This document shows positions 5,873 to 12,599 of a stretch of DNA of 30,747 nucleotides, in pieces. Numbering within the stretch: the first letter of the stretch is position 1; every line of letters begins with the position of its first letter. The translations under genes were made by a program, and so were the position numbers. The notes under the pieces are model-generated. The model ran no database searches, was not told where the DNA came from, and saw nothing but the letters and a program-made list of their open reading frames with translations. Where the stretch lies: positions 1 to 30,747 of IMG/VR virus record IMGVR_UViG_3300045971_000855; one strand, 5' to 3'. Source of the stretch: a virus.

Positions 5873-6496
5873 ATGACTAAAGTATCATTCAAGAAATTCT
5901 CTAATTTTGTAGATTCATCTGAAGAATTATCAGATGATCAAATATGCGAAATATTTGGTTTCTTTAAAAATAACGTAGAAGCTGATAAGCTTAAAGCAGC
6001 AAAAGCCTCACTGACTGCCGATCAAATTGCTAAGAAAAAAGCTGCTGATAAAGCCGCTGCTGATAAAATAGCAAAAATGAGACAGGTAGCTACAGGACAA
6101 GACAAAGAAGATGGTGATGTTACTTTATCACCAGCAGAAAAAATTAAAGCTGCAGCTAAAGCTAAATTGAATGCCACATCTGGTAATCAGATGAGAGGTG
6201 CACAAGCTAGAGCTGCTGAAAGAAATTGGGCACTTGGTGAAAGTGTTAAGACAGATAAAGAAATTGCTGAATTTAGAACTGTTTTGCAGGAAATTTTAAA
6301 AGATCAAGATAAAACTGGTGGTAAATATTACTATAAAGTTTATAATAAACCTGTTTCTAAATTAGAAAAATTAGCAGCAACATACTTACAGAATTTATAT
6401 TCTCAAATTGCAATAGATAAACATTTACATGAAGATGATGATTTTGAAAAGATAGAAGAACTACTTTTTAAGAAATTAGAAAAATTGCTCAAATAA
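5873..6496 (+). CDS. Late, Ala/Lys-rich hypothetical protein, possibly virion or prohead component, 207 aa
   Basis: Not firmly recognised. The N-terminus (KFSNFVDSSEELSDDQ) is followed by a long alanine/lysine-rich helical region (about residues 38-115, with repeats such as AKKKAADKAAADKIAK) and an acidic/basic helical C-terminus. The composition resembles prohead core or internal proteins of T4-type phages, and expression from a perfect late promoter fits a structural role, but no homologue is identified. GGA lies 7 nt before the ATG. It ends at a strong terminator shared with the convergent genes. It is AT-rich like its neighbours. Confidence 0.75.
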   Translation: MTKVSFKKFSNFVDSSEELSDDQICEIFGFFKNNVEADKLKAAKASLTADQIAKKKAADKAAADKIAKMRQVATGQDKEDGDVTLSPAEKIKAAAKAKLNATSGNQMRGAQARAAERNWALGESVKTDKEIAEFRTVLQEILKDQDKTGGKYYYKVYNKPVSKLEKLAATYLQNLYSQIAIDKHLHEDDDFEKIEELLFKKLEKLLK

Positions 6497-6497
6497 T

Positions 6498-6525
6498 AAA
6501 AGCCGCTTTAAAAAGCGGCTTTTTA
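6498..6525. terminator. Bidirectional intrinsic terminator
   Basis: AGCCGCTTT (6501-6509) pairs with AAAGCGGCT (6512-6520), flanked by A-tracts on one side and T-tracts on the other, so it works on both strands. It separates the convergent genes ending at 6496 and 6533. Confidence 0.92.
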
Positions 6526-6532
6526 ATGTCTG

Positions 6533-6772
6533 CTATGAAAAGAACTTGTCAAGTACTTTAGCAATCGTCTGAAGTTCTTTAATATTCATTTCCAACATTT
6601 TACGTTCAGATTCAAATACTCTTCTATCTCCCGCATCTCCAAAATTCATAATATCTCTAAAAGTACCATTATTATAATTCTTTTGCATAATGGCTTCTTT
6701 TCTATCGATTAAAATTTTTAACTCAGCTTTAAAATTTTCAATAGTAGGTTCTACATTATGAACAGATTGCAT
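6533..6772 (-). CDS. Small coiled-coil protein, paralogue of the next gene upstream, 79 aa
   Basis: Function unknown. A predicted helical protein with the stretch LKILIDRKEAIMQK (about residues 18-31) that is shared with the upstream gene (LKALINRKEAIREK), and a similar C-terminal helix (NIKELQTIAKVLDKF versus NIAELKIILGEINAI). The two genes overlap by 17 nt, so they look like a tandem duplication that diverged. The start at 6772 is the first ATG. It is the last gene before the terminator. Confidence 0.7.
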   Translation of the reverse strand: MQSVHNVEPTIENFKAELKILIDRKEAIMQKNYNNGTFRDIMNFGDAGDRRVFESERKMLEMNIKELQTIAKVLDKFFS

Positions 6773-6971
6773 TAATTTCCCCTAATATAATCTTTAGCTC
6801 TGCAATATTGCTATCAAGAATTACAACTTCCCGCAGAAAATCAGATTCTTCTTCACTTAATGCTATATGCATATTAGCTAAACGGGGTTTATAAAACTTT
6901 TCTCTTATGGCTTCTTTTCTATTGATTAGAGCTTTCAAATCATCAGTAATCTTTTTCAGTCCAATGCTCAT
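6756..6971 (-). CDS. Small coiled-coil protein, tandem paralogue, 71 aa
   Basis: Shares the RKEAI-x-x-K block and the C-terminal helix pattern with the downstream gene. The frame stays open upstream to a TTG at 7001, but the ATG at 6971 starts right after the stop of the 44-aa gene (one-base gap), which is the usual arrangement here. Function unknown; helical and charged, so probably oligomeric. Confidence 0.68.
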   Translation of the reverse strand: MSIGLKKITDDLKALINRKEAIREKFYKPRLANMHIALSEEESDFLREVVILDSNIAELKIILGEINAICS

Positions 6972-6972
6972 A

Positions 6973-7107
6973 TTAGCTATACCAGAAAATTTTAATATCA
7001 ATCCACAAAATTTTAGCTCTTATGACAATTACTTGTTGCCAATAAGTAACCCAAATCAGCATCCATTCTGTAAAGAGATCGAGTAACTTTAACCCCTTCT
7101 TAGCCAT
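6973..7107 (-). CDS. Very small hydrophobic/aromatic protein, 44 aa
   Basis: It runs from the ATG at 7107 to TAA at 6973-6975. The ATG shares one base with the upstream stop (TAATG) and the next gene starts one base after the stop, so it is fitted tightly into the operon. The product begins MAKKGLKLL and then has a tryptophan-rich hydrophobic segment (about residues 15-40), suggesting membrane association. Not recognised. Confidence 0.6.
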   Translation of the reverse strand: MAKKGLKLLDLFTEWMLIWVTYWQQVIVIRAKILWIDIKIFWYS

Positions 7108-7583
7108 TATGCGTCAGCCACTTCCTCAGCAAAAACAGCAGCGACTTTCCTAACTGATGGTTTTGAAGTTTTTTCATTTGAGACTGATGTTGTGGATGTT
7201 ACTGATGGTTGCTTGCGGCCACGTGGTAGCTTTGAAACTACACCACCAACTTCTTTCAATCGTGCACCAAGAATTTGGTTAATTGAAATTAGCTGTTTTT
7301 TGAGTTGCTTAACTGTAATATCGGGATTAGCAGTCTTAGCCGCAGTCATTAGACGTTCTTCAGCTTTAACAAAGAAATCAGGATTGACGAAATTATAATT
7401 GCGTGGCATATCAAATCCACTAGCTCCTAGTTCAGGACCAACTACGATCTGTACACCCTTCCAATAATCAGCATGATCTGCAGGTCGTGCATTTTTCCAA
7501 AAACCTGTTGCTATTTCGCCCAACAAAACCTGGGTTAACACTGCGACCTGAACCTCTGTACCAACGGTTAAAACTTTAGACAT
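7107..7583 (-). CDS. Hypothetical protein, 158 aa
   Basis: Not recognised. The N-terminal two thirds look folded (conserved-looking WKNARPADHADYWKG and MPRNYNFVNPDFF segments). The C-terminal third, from about residue 118, is low-complexity, Ser/Thr/Lys-rich and probably disordered (SVTSTTSVSNEKTSKPS). It is the first gene after promoter P2, with a leader of about 44 nt and a good ribosome site (AAGGAG, 8 nt before ATG). Confidence 0.75.
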   Translation of the reverse strand: MSKVLTVGTEVQVAVLTQVLLGEIATGFWKNARPADHADYWKGVQIVVGPELGASGFDMPRNYNFVNPDFFVKAEERLMTAAKTANPDITVKQLKKQLISINQILGARLKEVGGVVSKLPRGRKQPSVTSTTSVSNEKTSKPSVRKVAAVFAEEVADA

Positions 7584-7633
7584 AAAAACTCCTTCAAAAT
7601 TTAGTGTGGTGATCTTTAATCGATCATGATATA

Positions 7634-7662
7634 ATTATATCACAGAATATTGTGATTGTAAA
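7634..7662 (-). promoter_or_regulatory. T4-early-type promoter P2
   Basis: -35 TTTACA (7657-7662, within GTTTACA), 17-bp spacer, extended -10 TGATATAAT (TATAAT at 7634-7639). It reads into the gene starting at 7583. The palindrome-like CACAATATTCTGTG in the spacer is specific to this copy. Confidence 0.87.
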
Positions 7663-7668
7663 CTGATG

Positions 7669-7995
7669 CTATGCTGACATTTGTTTTATTGCGATTGCTA
7701 TCTTAAATCGATTATGAAATCTCATTACAGAAATCTGGCACGGACAACCTGGATCAGAGGGATCTGATTTGCCCATACAGCCACATGCACTTGAAACTGG
7801 CGAATGAAATAATATTTCTTCAGGTTGTTTCCAACGATTAAAATATTCAAGAAAATCCTTAACTAGAAAATCTACAAGCTGTTTGTTTACCTCTGGTAAT
7901 GGTGCATCAAAACCGCCAAGAAATTCCATCTCAGTTGAAAGTGCATCCATTCGTTCCAATCTTTCAATTGAATATTTTTCAAATAGTTTAGTCAT
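7669..7995 (-). CDS. Hypothetical protein with Cys cluster, 108 aa
   Basis: Not recognised. Residues about 70-87 hold a cysteine cluster of form CGC-x10-CPC inside a glycine/proline/serine loop, which could bind a metal. The N-terminal half is helical and acidic. The gene's ATG overlaps the upstream stop by one base (TAATG), so translation is probably coupled. Promoter P2 lies just past its stop codon. Confidence 0.7.
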   Translation of the reverse strand: MTKLFEKYSIERLERMDALSTEMEFLGGFDAPLPEVNKQLVDFLVKDFLEYFNRWKQPEEILFHSPVSSACGCMGKSDPSDPGCPCQISVMRFHNRFKIAIAIKQMSA

Positions 7996-8465
7996 TATGT
8001 TCTAAAGTAATTGTTGCTAGTTTGATTTTTAAATTCGCCCGATAGATATTCACATCCTGCTCTATGGATATAAAAATCAAATGCCTCTTTAAACATGATG
8101 ATATCATTACTATCATATGAGATAAAAGATTCTACAAATTCTCGGCTGCCCATATAATCAAAAGCTTTTTGCATTTTGATTATATCAAAGTGAAAGTGTT
8201 CAACTAATACTTTTACATATTTCTTTGGGAATTCTGGGCCACGTTTGTAGTACTTAATATTATTACAGATGGCTTTTTTCTTTGCATTTAAACTACAATG
8301 TGCCAAATCAGTAATAATATATTCCGATAGTTTTGCAAGTGCATCATCAGTATCCTCTTCTTCAAGAAGAGGAACATTAGCTAAGGTAAACAATCTACCA
8401 TCAACGGTAATTTCTAATATTAAATCCGAGCCAGCTCTGCGAATTAAAGGTTCTTCAATTTTCAT
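7995..8465 (-). CDS. Hypothetical protein, 156 aa
   Basis: Not recognised. The first 30 residues look like a small beta hairpin (DLILEITVDGRLFTLANV), followed by an acidic patch and mostly helical sequence with several Cys and aromatic residues. There is no membrane segment. It starts one base after the stop of the DUF262 gene and overlaps the next gene by one base, so it sits inside a translationally coupled run. Confidence 0.72.
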   Translation of the reverse strand: MKIEEPLIRRAGSDLILEITVDGRLFTLANVPLLEEEDTDDALAKLSEYIITDLAHCSLNAKKKAICNNIKYYKRGPEFPKKYVKVLVEHFHFDIIKMQKAFDYMGSREFVESFISYDSNDIIMFKEAFDFYIHRAGCEYLSGEFKNQTSNNYFRT

Positions 8466-8466
8466 T

Positions 8467-8997
8467 TTAAAGTTTCTCCAACATGTCTCTAACTTTATTT
8501 AGTTCTTCTTCTGAATGGGCAATGGCGCCACTGTTCATTTCAAGATACCACTTAAGAAGTTCTTTTCGTGTTTGAAGTTTGTTGACAATATACTGAATAT
8601 TTAATTTACGAAGAATTAAATAACTGTCCTCAAATTCATTTATGGTGTGGCCAAACGCTTTTACTTGGCCACTTATGAATTCTCTGCATGCAGTCAATCG
8701 TTGTTTGCCATCAACAAGAACAACCTCATCACCTAGATCAGAATTTCTTGCTCTTGGATTTCCACCGAATACTGGACTATTGAAACGAATAGGAGGAACA
8801 GCACCGCCTTGAAGCAAGAATTCAATAAATTTTTCTTTATGAGTTTGATTCCAAACGTGACCACGCTGAAAATCGGGATTCAAATCTAATCCATAAGATC
8901 TAGTGAAACGCTCAAGTACACCCTGGATTTCATCAAAGTCCATCATTACCCCATTAGTAGGGCAATAAACAAACTGTGGAATTTCAGAAATTTTCAT
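8467..8997 (-). CDS. DUF262 / ParB-like fold protein, 176 aa
   Basis: Residues 40-52 (NPDFQRGHVWNQT) and the DGKQR motif at 96-100 followed by LTACREF are the hallmark of the DUF262 family, related to the ParB/sulfiredoxin nucleotide-binding fold. In GmrSD-type restriction systems a DUF262 domain hydrolyses nucleotides and is joined to an HNH domain; here it is free-standing and has no nuclease domain. Role in the phage is unknown; anti-restriction or regulation are guesses. The ATG at 8997 has GGAG 7 nt upstream and overlaps the preceding stop as ATGA. Confidence 0.82.
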   Translation of the reverse strand: MKISEIPQFVYCPTNGVMMDFDEIQGVLERFTRSYGLDLNPDFQRGHVWNQTHKEKFIEFLLQGGAVPPIRFNSPVFGGNPRARNSDLGDEVVLVDGKQRLTACREFISGQVKAFGHTINEFEDSYLILRKLNIQYIVNKLQTRKELLKWYLEMNSGAIAHSEEELNKVRDMLEKL

Positions 8998-9233
8998 ATG
9001 TCGCTCCAAAGATCTTCATGATTTTCTTTTTCTATTGGCTTTGGATCGTTCCAAAGATCTTGCCATATACCAAAAACAGCTTCAGAGCTATCCTGTGTTG
9101 CGCTGGCAAATGTTTTGCAAAATTCAACAAACGAAACAACCCAAATAACAATACAAATATAAATTATTAGTGGTATTGTCATTCCTACTAATACAAGTCT
9201 CCGTGGAATTTTTGATAGTTTATCTATTCTCAT
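8994..9233 (-). CDS. Small membrane protein, 79 aa
   Basis: One long hydrophobic segment (about residues 13-38, LVLVGMTIPLIIYICIVIWVVSFV) after a basic N-terminus, followed by an acidic, Trp-containing tail. Likely a single-span inner-membrane protein with the tail outside the cytoplasm or the reverse; not recognised. The ATG at 9233 overlaps the upstream stop as ATGA, which decides the start over a TTG at 9248. Confidence 0.7.
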   Translation of the reverse strand: MRIDKLSKIPRRLVLVGMTIPLIIYICIVIWVVSFVEFCKTFASATQDSSEAVFGIWQDLWNDPKPIEKENHEDLWSDI

Positions 9234-9409
9234 TTTGCTGCATCCCAATTATATTTAAAAAAGTTAAGTAGCACTTTGCTTGTTGAAACATTATTATCAG
9301 TATGGCTAGAGAACATCTTAATAGCAATCCCGCATATTAAAATTGCGAGGATTCCCAAAGGCATAGTAATAAAGATTAATACTGAGCGCTTAATAATAGT
9401 TTTCAACAT
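9230..9409 (-). CDS. Small membrane protein, 59 aa
   Basis: It runs from the ATG at 9409 to the TGA at 9230-9232, which overlaps the next start (ATGA). Residues 9-32 are strongly hydrophobic after a basic start (MLKTIIKRS), typical of a single-span membrane protein. It follows the 124-aa gene by 17 nt and is paired with another small membrane gene. Not recognised. Confidence 0.65.
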   Translation of the reverse strand: MLKTIIKRSVLIFITMPLGILAILICGIAIKMFSSHTDNNVSTSKVLLNFFKYNWDAAK

Positions 9410-9426
9410 TTTATTCTTTCTGAAAA

Positions 9427-9801
9427 TTATTTGAACACTGCCATTGCTGCTTTAACCGCCAAAGTTTTACCCATTACTGGTGGAACAGCATAAGTGAAAC
9501 AGGTAACACCTTCAACAGCTGAATAAGAAATTTCATTTACGACTGTCCATGTTCCAATACGAGCAAGTGATTGATCATGATGAACATCTTGAACTTGACC
9601 GATTTTTGCATAATTTCCTGAAGCACCAGAAATAAAATGAAACTGACCATTCGGTTTCATACAAACAACTACTGTTCCTTGGCCAGAATATGCACCACAT
9701 TCTTTTACAATTTCATCAATTGTAACTTTTGATTTGCCGAACAGACACTGTGCAGCCGGGAGGATTGCCCATGAGTTACGAAATTTGTTATAGTGATTCA
9801 T
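9427..9801 (-). CDS. Hypothetical protein, 124 aa
   Basis: Not recognised. The sequence has alternating beta-like and glycine-rich stretches (GAYSGQGTVVVCMKPNGQFHFISGASGNY) and no catalytic motif I can name. It overlaps the preceding gene by 4 nt, and its start has GGGAG 10 nt before the ATG in the same GGAGTTTCAAAATG context as the gene at 18653. Expressed from the promoter at 10077-10105. Confidence 0.72.
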   Translation of the reverse strand: MNHYNKFRNSWAILPAAQCLFGKSKVTIDEIVKECGAYSGQGTVVVCMKPNGQFHFISGASGNYAKIGQVQDVHHDQSLARIGTWTVVNEISYSAVEGVTCFTYAVPPVMGKTLAVKAAMAVFK

Positions 9802-10043
9802 TTTGAAACTCCCGAGTTATCTACAAGATCACCATCATTAAGATATGATTGAATTAAACCGAGAAAAGCAATAATGGATTCTTTTCTTTTTCCAAACAGC
9901 CAACGAGCAGCTTCTAAATCAGCAGAGGTTTCAATTTCACTGGAACCAGTTTCAATACTTTTAGCTAATCTTGCTAACTCGCTATTTGCTTCTTCAAAAG
10001 TAATAAAATTAGGAAAAGGAACAAACTTAGAAGGGGTAGTCAT
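9798..10043 (-). CDS. Hypothetical protein, 81 aa
   Basis: Not recognised; a mostly helical, acidic protein (ELARLAKSIETGSSEIETSADLEAARWLF). It is the first gene downstream of the non-coding region 10044-10460. Its leader (TTGATTAAACAGAAAGAAAT before CAAATG) is nearly the same as the leaders of the genes at 24632 and 25136 and lacks a canonical ribosome site. Confidence 0.7.
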   Translation of the reverse strand: MTTPSKFVPFPNFITFEEANSELARLAKSIETGSSEIETSADLEAARWLFGKRKESIIAFLGLIQSYLNDGDLVDNSGVSK

Positions 10044-10076
10044 TTGATTTCTTTCTGTTTAATCAATTTATAAGTA

Positions 10077-10105
10077 ATTATATCATGAATCAGGTTGAAT
10101 GTACA
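10077..10105 (-). promoter_or_regulatory. T4-early-type promoter P3
   Basis: -35 TGTACA (10100-10105), 17-bp spacer with CAACCTGA, extended -10 TGATATAAT (TATAAT at 10077-10082). The -35 and flanks match the promoter at 18688-18716 rather than the GTTTAC type. Confidence 0.8.
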
Positions 10106-10135
10106 CAGTTATTTTAGTTATTTTCAAAAGAAGTG

Positions 10136-10149
10136 TAACAGGAATGTTA
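10136..10149. promoter_or_regulatory. Operator-like palindrome TAACA-N4-TGTTA
   Basis: A perfect 5-bp inverted repeat with a 4-nt centre, 31 bp upstream of the -35 of P3. The same element in the same relative place precedes P7 (18748-18761, one mismatch), and again before P8 (25211-25224, 11 bp from the -35). Confidence 0.55.
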
Positions 10150-10180
10150 ATATAAAGTAAATATTATCAGTTTAATACTA

Positions 10181-10332
10181 TGTAACGATTCATGAAACGA
10201 TTTATTTTCGCAAGAAATGTTAATTACAAGAAGTTAGAAGTACTTAATAAGCCAATTCATGGAACTTAATAGATTTTATTTATTTTTAGTCAGGTCATGA
10301 AACAACTTGCGAAACAACTTATGTAACGATTC
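10181..10332. repeat. Iteron-like direct repeats, five copies of TGWAACRAYTY
   Basis: Copies start at 10181 (TGTAACGATTC), 10193 (TGAAACGATTT), 10298 (TGAAACAACTT), 10310 (CGAAACAACTT, first base off) and 10322 (TGTAACGATTC, identical to the first). Within each cluster the spacing is exactly 12 bp, close to one helical turn, which is what a repeated protein-binding site would show. Confidence 0.7.
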
Positions 10333-10349
10333 TTTCCCAGAGTGCTTTA

Positions 10350-10417
10350 AGGCCCAGAGAGACTTAATATTAGCATGATATGTTTTATATCGAACTAATA
10401 GAAGCTTCTCTGGGCCT
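10350..10417. other. Long nested hairpin
   Basis: AGGCCCAGAGA (10350-10360) is the exact inverse of TCTCTGGGCCT (10407-10417). Inside lie a second stem (TATTAG/CTAATA) and a third (GATAT/ATATC), so the whole 68 nt can form one rod. No T-tract follows on the minus strand, so a simple terminator is unlikely. It could be a processing site or structured small RNA after the LemA-like gene. Confidence 0.65.
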
Positions 10418-10420
10418 CTC

Positions 10421-10443
10421 TAGAGTGATTCACGATCACTCTA
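10421..10443. terminator. 9-bp hairpin after LemA-like gene
   Basis: TAGAGTGAT (10421-10429) pairs with ATCACTCTA (10435-10443) around a 5-nt loop. It lies 18 nt past the stop of the LemA-like gene. There is no good T-tract on the minus strand, so it may act with the adjoining long hairpin to end or protect the transcript. Confidence 0.55.
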
Positions 10444-10460
10444 GCTTTGTTACATTCTTA

Positions 10461-11057
10461 TTACTTTGTTGAAGGACGCAATTGAATTGGACCATCTTCT
10501 TTTTTGTTCCTGAATGCTGTATCTGCACGATCAGTGGAGACGATATCAAAGTCAGACAAATTCACTTTAGGATAACCCGCGAAACGCATCCACATACCTG
10601 TCCAAAAAGTACCAAGAGTAGTTGTATATGAACGACGAATATCAATTAATCGAGTTTGACCCGCAGTAAAATCGTTACGACCAGATTCAATTACTTGTTG
10701 GATCTTACGATACATAGCAGCATCAAGAGTTGGATTTTGTTCTTTCAGCATTTGAAATGTTGCACCAGAACCATCTTTACCATATCGACCCTGAATTGCT
10801 GCAGTTGTAACTTCAACCAAATCTTTCTTATACATATCTGGGACTTGAGCAACCTCTAGAACTTTCTGTCCATACTGGGCAAGAATATTTTTATTGCTTT
10901 CTTTTGCTGCAATTAATTGCTGATCCATACTGTTGCCGTAATTATAGGCAGATACATATGAAGAGAATCCAATTCCACCAATCAAAACTACGATTACAGC
11001 AATTACAATTAAAGCAATCACAGCACCCGAAATTGCACCACGTTGATATTGTTTCAT
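10461..11057 (-). CDS. lemA: LemA-like membrane protein, 198 aa
   Basis: The N-terminus has a short basic stretch and one hydrophobic segment (residues about 9-33), followed by YVSAYNYGNSMDQQLIAAKES, matching the LemA pattern (NxLV/x-Y-N ... W/xxV). The rest is a helical bundle (AQYGQKVLEVAQ, AMYRKIQQVIESGRNDF, TRLIDIRRSYTTTLGTFW) typical of LemA. LemA proteins are inner-membrane anchored; their function is poorly known. In this phage it is paired with a larger membrane protein directly upstream. AAGGA precedes the ATG by 7 nt. Confidence 0.82.
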   Translation of the reverse strand: MKQYQRGAISGAVIALIVIAVIVVLIGGIGFSSYVSAYNYGNSMDQQLIAAKESNKNILAQYGQKVLEVAQVPDMYKKDLVEVTTAAIQGRYGKDGSGATFQMLKEQNPTLDAAMYRKIQQVIESGRNDFTAGQTRLIDIRRSYTTTLGTFWTGMWMRFAGYPKVNLSDFDIVSTDRADTAFRNKKEDGPIQLRPSTK

Positions 11058-11087
11058 TTTATTTCCTTATTAAGTTTAAAATATAAA

Positions 11088-12254
11088 TTATCTAAATCTA
11101 TTATAACTTGATCTGCGACCAGAGTAAACTGAATTTTGCTTGAATAAGAAAAACCAGAATCCCAAATACGCTAACAAGTCTGCTATTAATGTTGAATAAA
11201 TTACCCAAGAAGGTGGATCAATTTCACTTTCAAGATATGCAAAATCTTTCATAGACTTGCGTTTAAAATTCGCTTGCACATTTTTGTTAATGACACTTAA
11301 AACATTATCAGCAGTTAAGTCTTCTAAATCCAAAATATCATCTCGAATAGAAACCCGGATAATATCAGAATCAGTAAGAGCCATCACATTAACCCAAGCT
11401 GCTTTCTTAGGAAAATCTGGAGCGCCAATAACAACAACCACATCATTCTTTTTGCCATTCAACCAAGCATCCTGAAGAGCATAAAAATAATCTTGATCAG
11501 CAAATTTAGTGATAACCACAACTACATTGGCTTGTTTTCTCGGTCCTAGAACCTTAAGCATATTAGAAAGTTGAATGTTCCAAGCTGGATTATTAGGAAT
11601 AGAAACACCAACTCCAATTACGCGATCAATCTTATAAAAATCATAAGTGCTATCAGGATATGCTGGGATACTTCCAGCATATTTAGTCTTGAGAGTATCT
11701 TGCAATGGACGAAATAATGTTTGAGGAACGGCCTTAATATAATTTGTGTAAGAATGTTCTTTCGCTGCAGCATCACCACGTTGGATTATTGAATATCTGA
11801 CTGGATCTGTTGCTTGATAAACTCGGCTACTAAGTTCATCTAACCCATCAATCTTCCAAGAACCAATAGTTGCATTTGCATTCCATGCAACAGTGTAATG
11901 TGTTCGATAGCAAGTTTGACAAACTCTATTAGATGTACATGATCGACTTGAGCCAGAACCAGAGCAAGATTGTTCTGTTCGACAATTGCACTCATATGAT
12001 TCTTCGTATGTACCATGTACACGCTCTTTACTGGTAATTTCCCCATTAAGAATTTCAGTGTCATGTGTTTTATAACCGATGCTTCCGTAAAAACAGGCAG
12101 CAAAAATTAATCCGCTGATGATTAAACCACCAACAGAAAAACCAATATTATGCATTAAGGGAATAGATTTTGCTACCTTTGGAATAACAAATAAAGATAA
12201 TGCAGATAGCATTATCGGAAGAACTAACATCCAGATTAAAGTTAAATTAATCAT
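11088..12254 (-). CDS. Cys-rich membrane protein paired with LemA, 388 aa
   Basis: Two hydrophobic segments near the N-terminus (about residues 3-25 and 35-57) and one near the C-terminus (about 345-368) flank a large soluble part. After the second segment is a cysteine-rich loop (YECNCRTEQSC ... CQTC, about residues 88-117) that could form disulfides or bind zinc, followed by a folded region. In the middle, VVVVITKFADQDYFYALQDAWLNGKKNDVVVVIGAPDFP resembles the TPM-like domains that accompany LemA in bacteria, but the match is weak. I prefer the ATG at 12254 (GGA 7 nt upstream) to the one at 12269. Promoter P4 is directly upstream. Confidence 0.7.
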   Translation of the reverse strand: MINLTLIWMLVLPIMLSALSLFVIPKVAKSIPLMHNIGFSVGGLIISGLIFAACFYGSIGYKTHDTEILNGEITSKERVHGTYEESYECNCRTEQSCSGSGSSRSCTSNRVCQTCYRTHYTVAWNANATIGSWKIDGLDELSSRVYQATDPVRYSIIQRGDAAAKEHSYTNYIKAVPQTLFRPLQDTLKTKYAGSIPAYPDSTYDFYKIDRVIGVGVSIPNNPAWNIQLSNMLKVLGPRKQANVVVVITKFADQDYFYALQDAWLNGKKNDVVVVIGAPDFPKKAAWVNVMALTDSDIIRVSIRDDILDLEDLTADNVLSVINKNVQANFKRKSMKDFAYLESEIDPPSWVIYSTLIADLLAYLGFWFFLFKQNSVYSGRRSSYNRFR

Positions 12255-12287
12255 TTTAAATCCATTCATTAAGAGTGATATAATATC

Positions 12288-12316
12288 ATTATATCACGTC
12301 CTGATGAAATAGTAAA
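12288..12316 (-). promoter_or_regulatory. T4-early-type promoter P4
   Basis: -35 TTTACT (12311-12316), 17-bp spacer, extended -10 TGATATAAT (TATAAT at 12288-12293). A second TATAAT-like sequence overlaps downstream. It drives the LemA pair. Confidence 0.86.
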
Positions 12317-12323
12317 CTGGCGT

Positions 12324-12584
12324 TTATTTAACTCTTCGTTGGGGTCTGAACGGTTCCGAGACTAGACATTCAACCAGATTTAAATCTATTGTTAATTGAA
12401 CAATCATTTCATTTGGTCGGAGCTTAATATCGAACTTATTTGTGAACTTTTTAGCTTCTCGCGGGTTAATAACAAAGCTTGCTTTACCCTTGCTTGAATC
12501 AAAACCACCAAAGTAGGAACCATCTGCAACCTTTACAACATAAAGATCAACTAGTGCATTGCTACCTACAATATTTTCTTGCAT
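12324..12584 (-). CDS. Hypothetical protein, 86 aa
   Basis: Not recognised. The sequence suggests a small beta-rich fold (ALVDLYVVKVADGSYFGGFD, KASFVINPREAKKF), with a pattern seen in small phage proteins that display a 'value plus limits' barrel, but no family is named. A good ribosome site (TAGGAGAAGATTTATG) fixes the start at 12584. It ends just before promoter P4. Confidence 0.7.
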   Translation of the reverse strand: MQENIVGSNALVDLYVVKVADGSYFGGFDSSKGKASFVINPREAKKFTNKFDIKLRPNEMIVQLTIDLNLVECLVSEPFRPQRRVK

Positions 12585-12599
12585 AAATCTTCTCCTAGA

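Larger units (their letters stand above)
10044..10460. other. Non-coding control region A (417 bp)
   Basis: No gene is visible. From right to left on the minus strand it holds the 3' region of the LemA-like transcript with two hairpins (10350-10443), five copies of an 11-mer TGWAACRAYTY (10181-10332), a TAACA-N4-TGTTA palindrome (10136-10149), a segment of about 30 bp shared almost exactly with region 18717-18747, an early-type promoter (10077-10105), and a repeated leader. It is very AT-rich. Such a mixture suggests a regulatory hub or a replication origin. Confidence 0.75.

Noticed and set aside
9152-9161. TATAAATT as a plus-strand late promoter.
   Set aside because: It lies inside a minus-strand gene with no plus-strand gene downstream.
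10044-10460. CRISPR-like array from the repeated 11-mers.
   Set aside because: Repeats are short, spaced at 12 bp with no unique spacers of regular length, and no cas genes are present.
11840-12103. Minus-strand frame of 87 codons.
   Set aside because: Shadow frame inside the Cys-rich membrane protein gene, which has membrane segments and a promoter.
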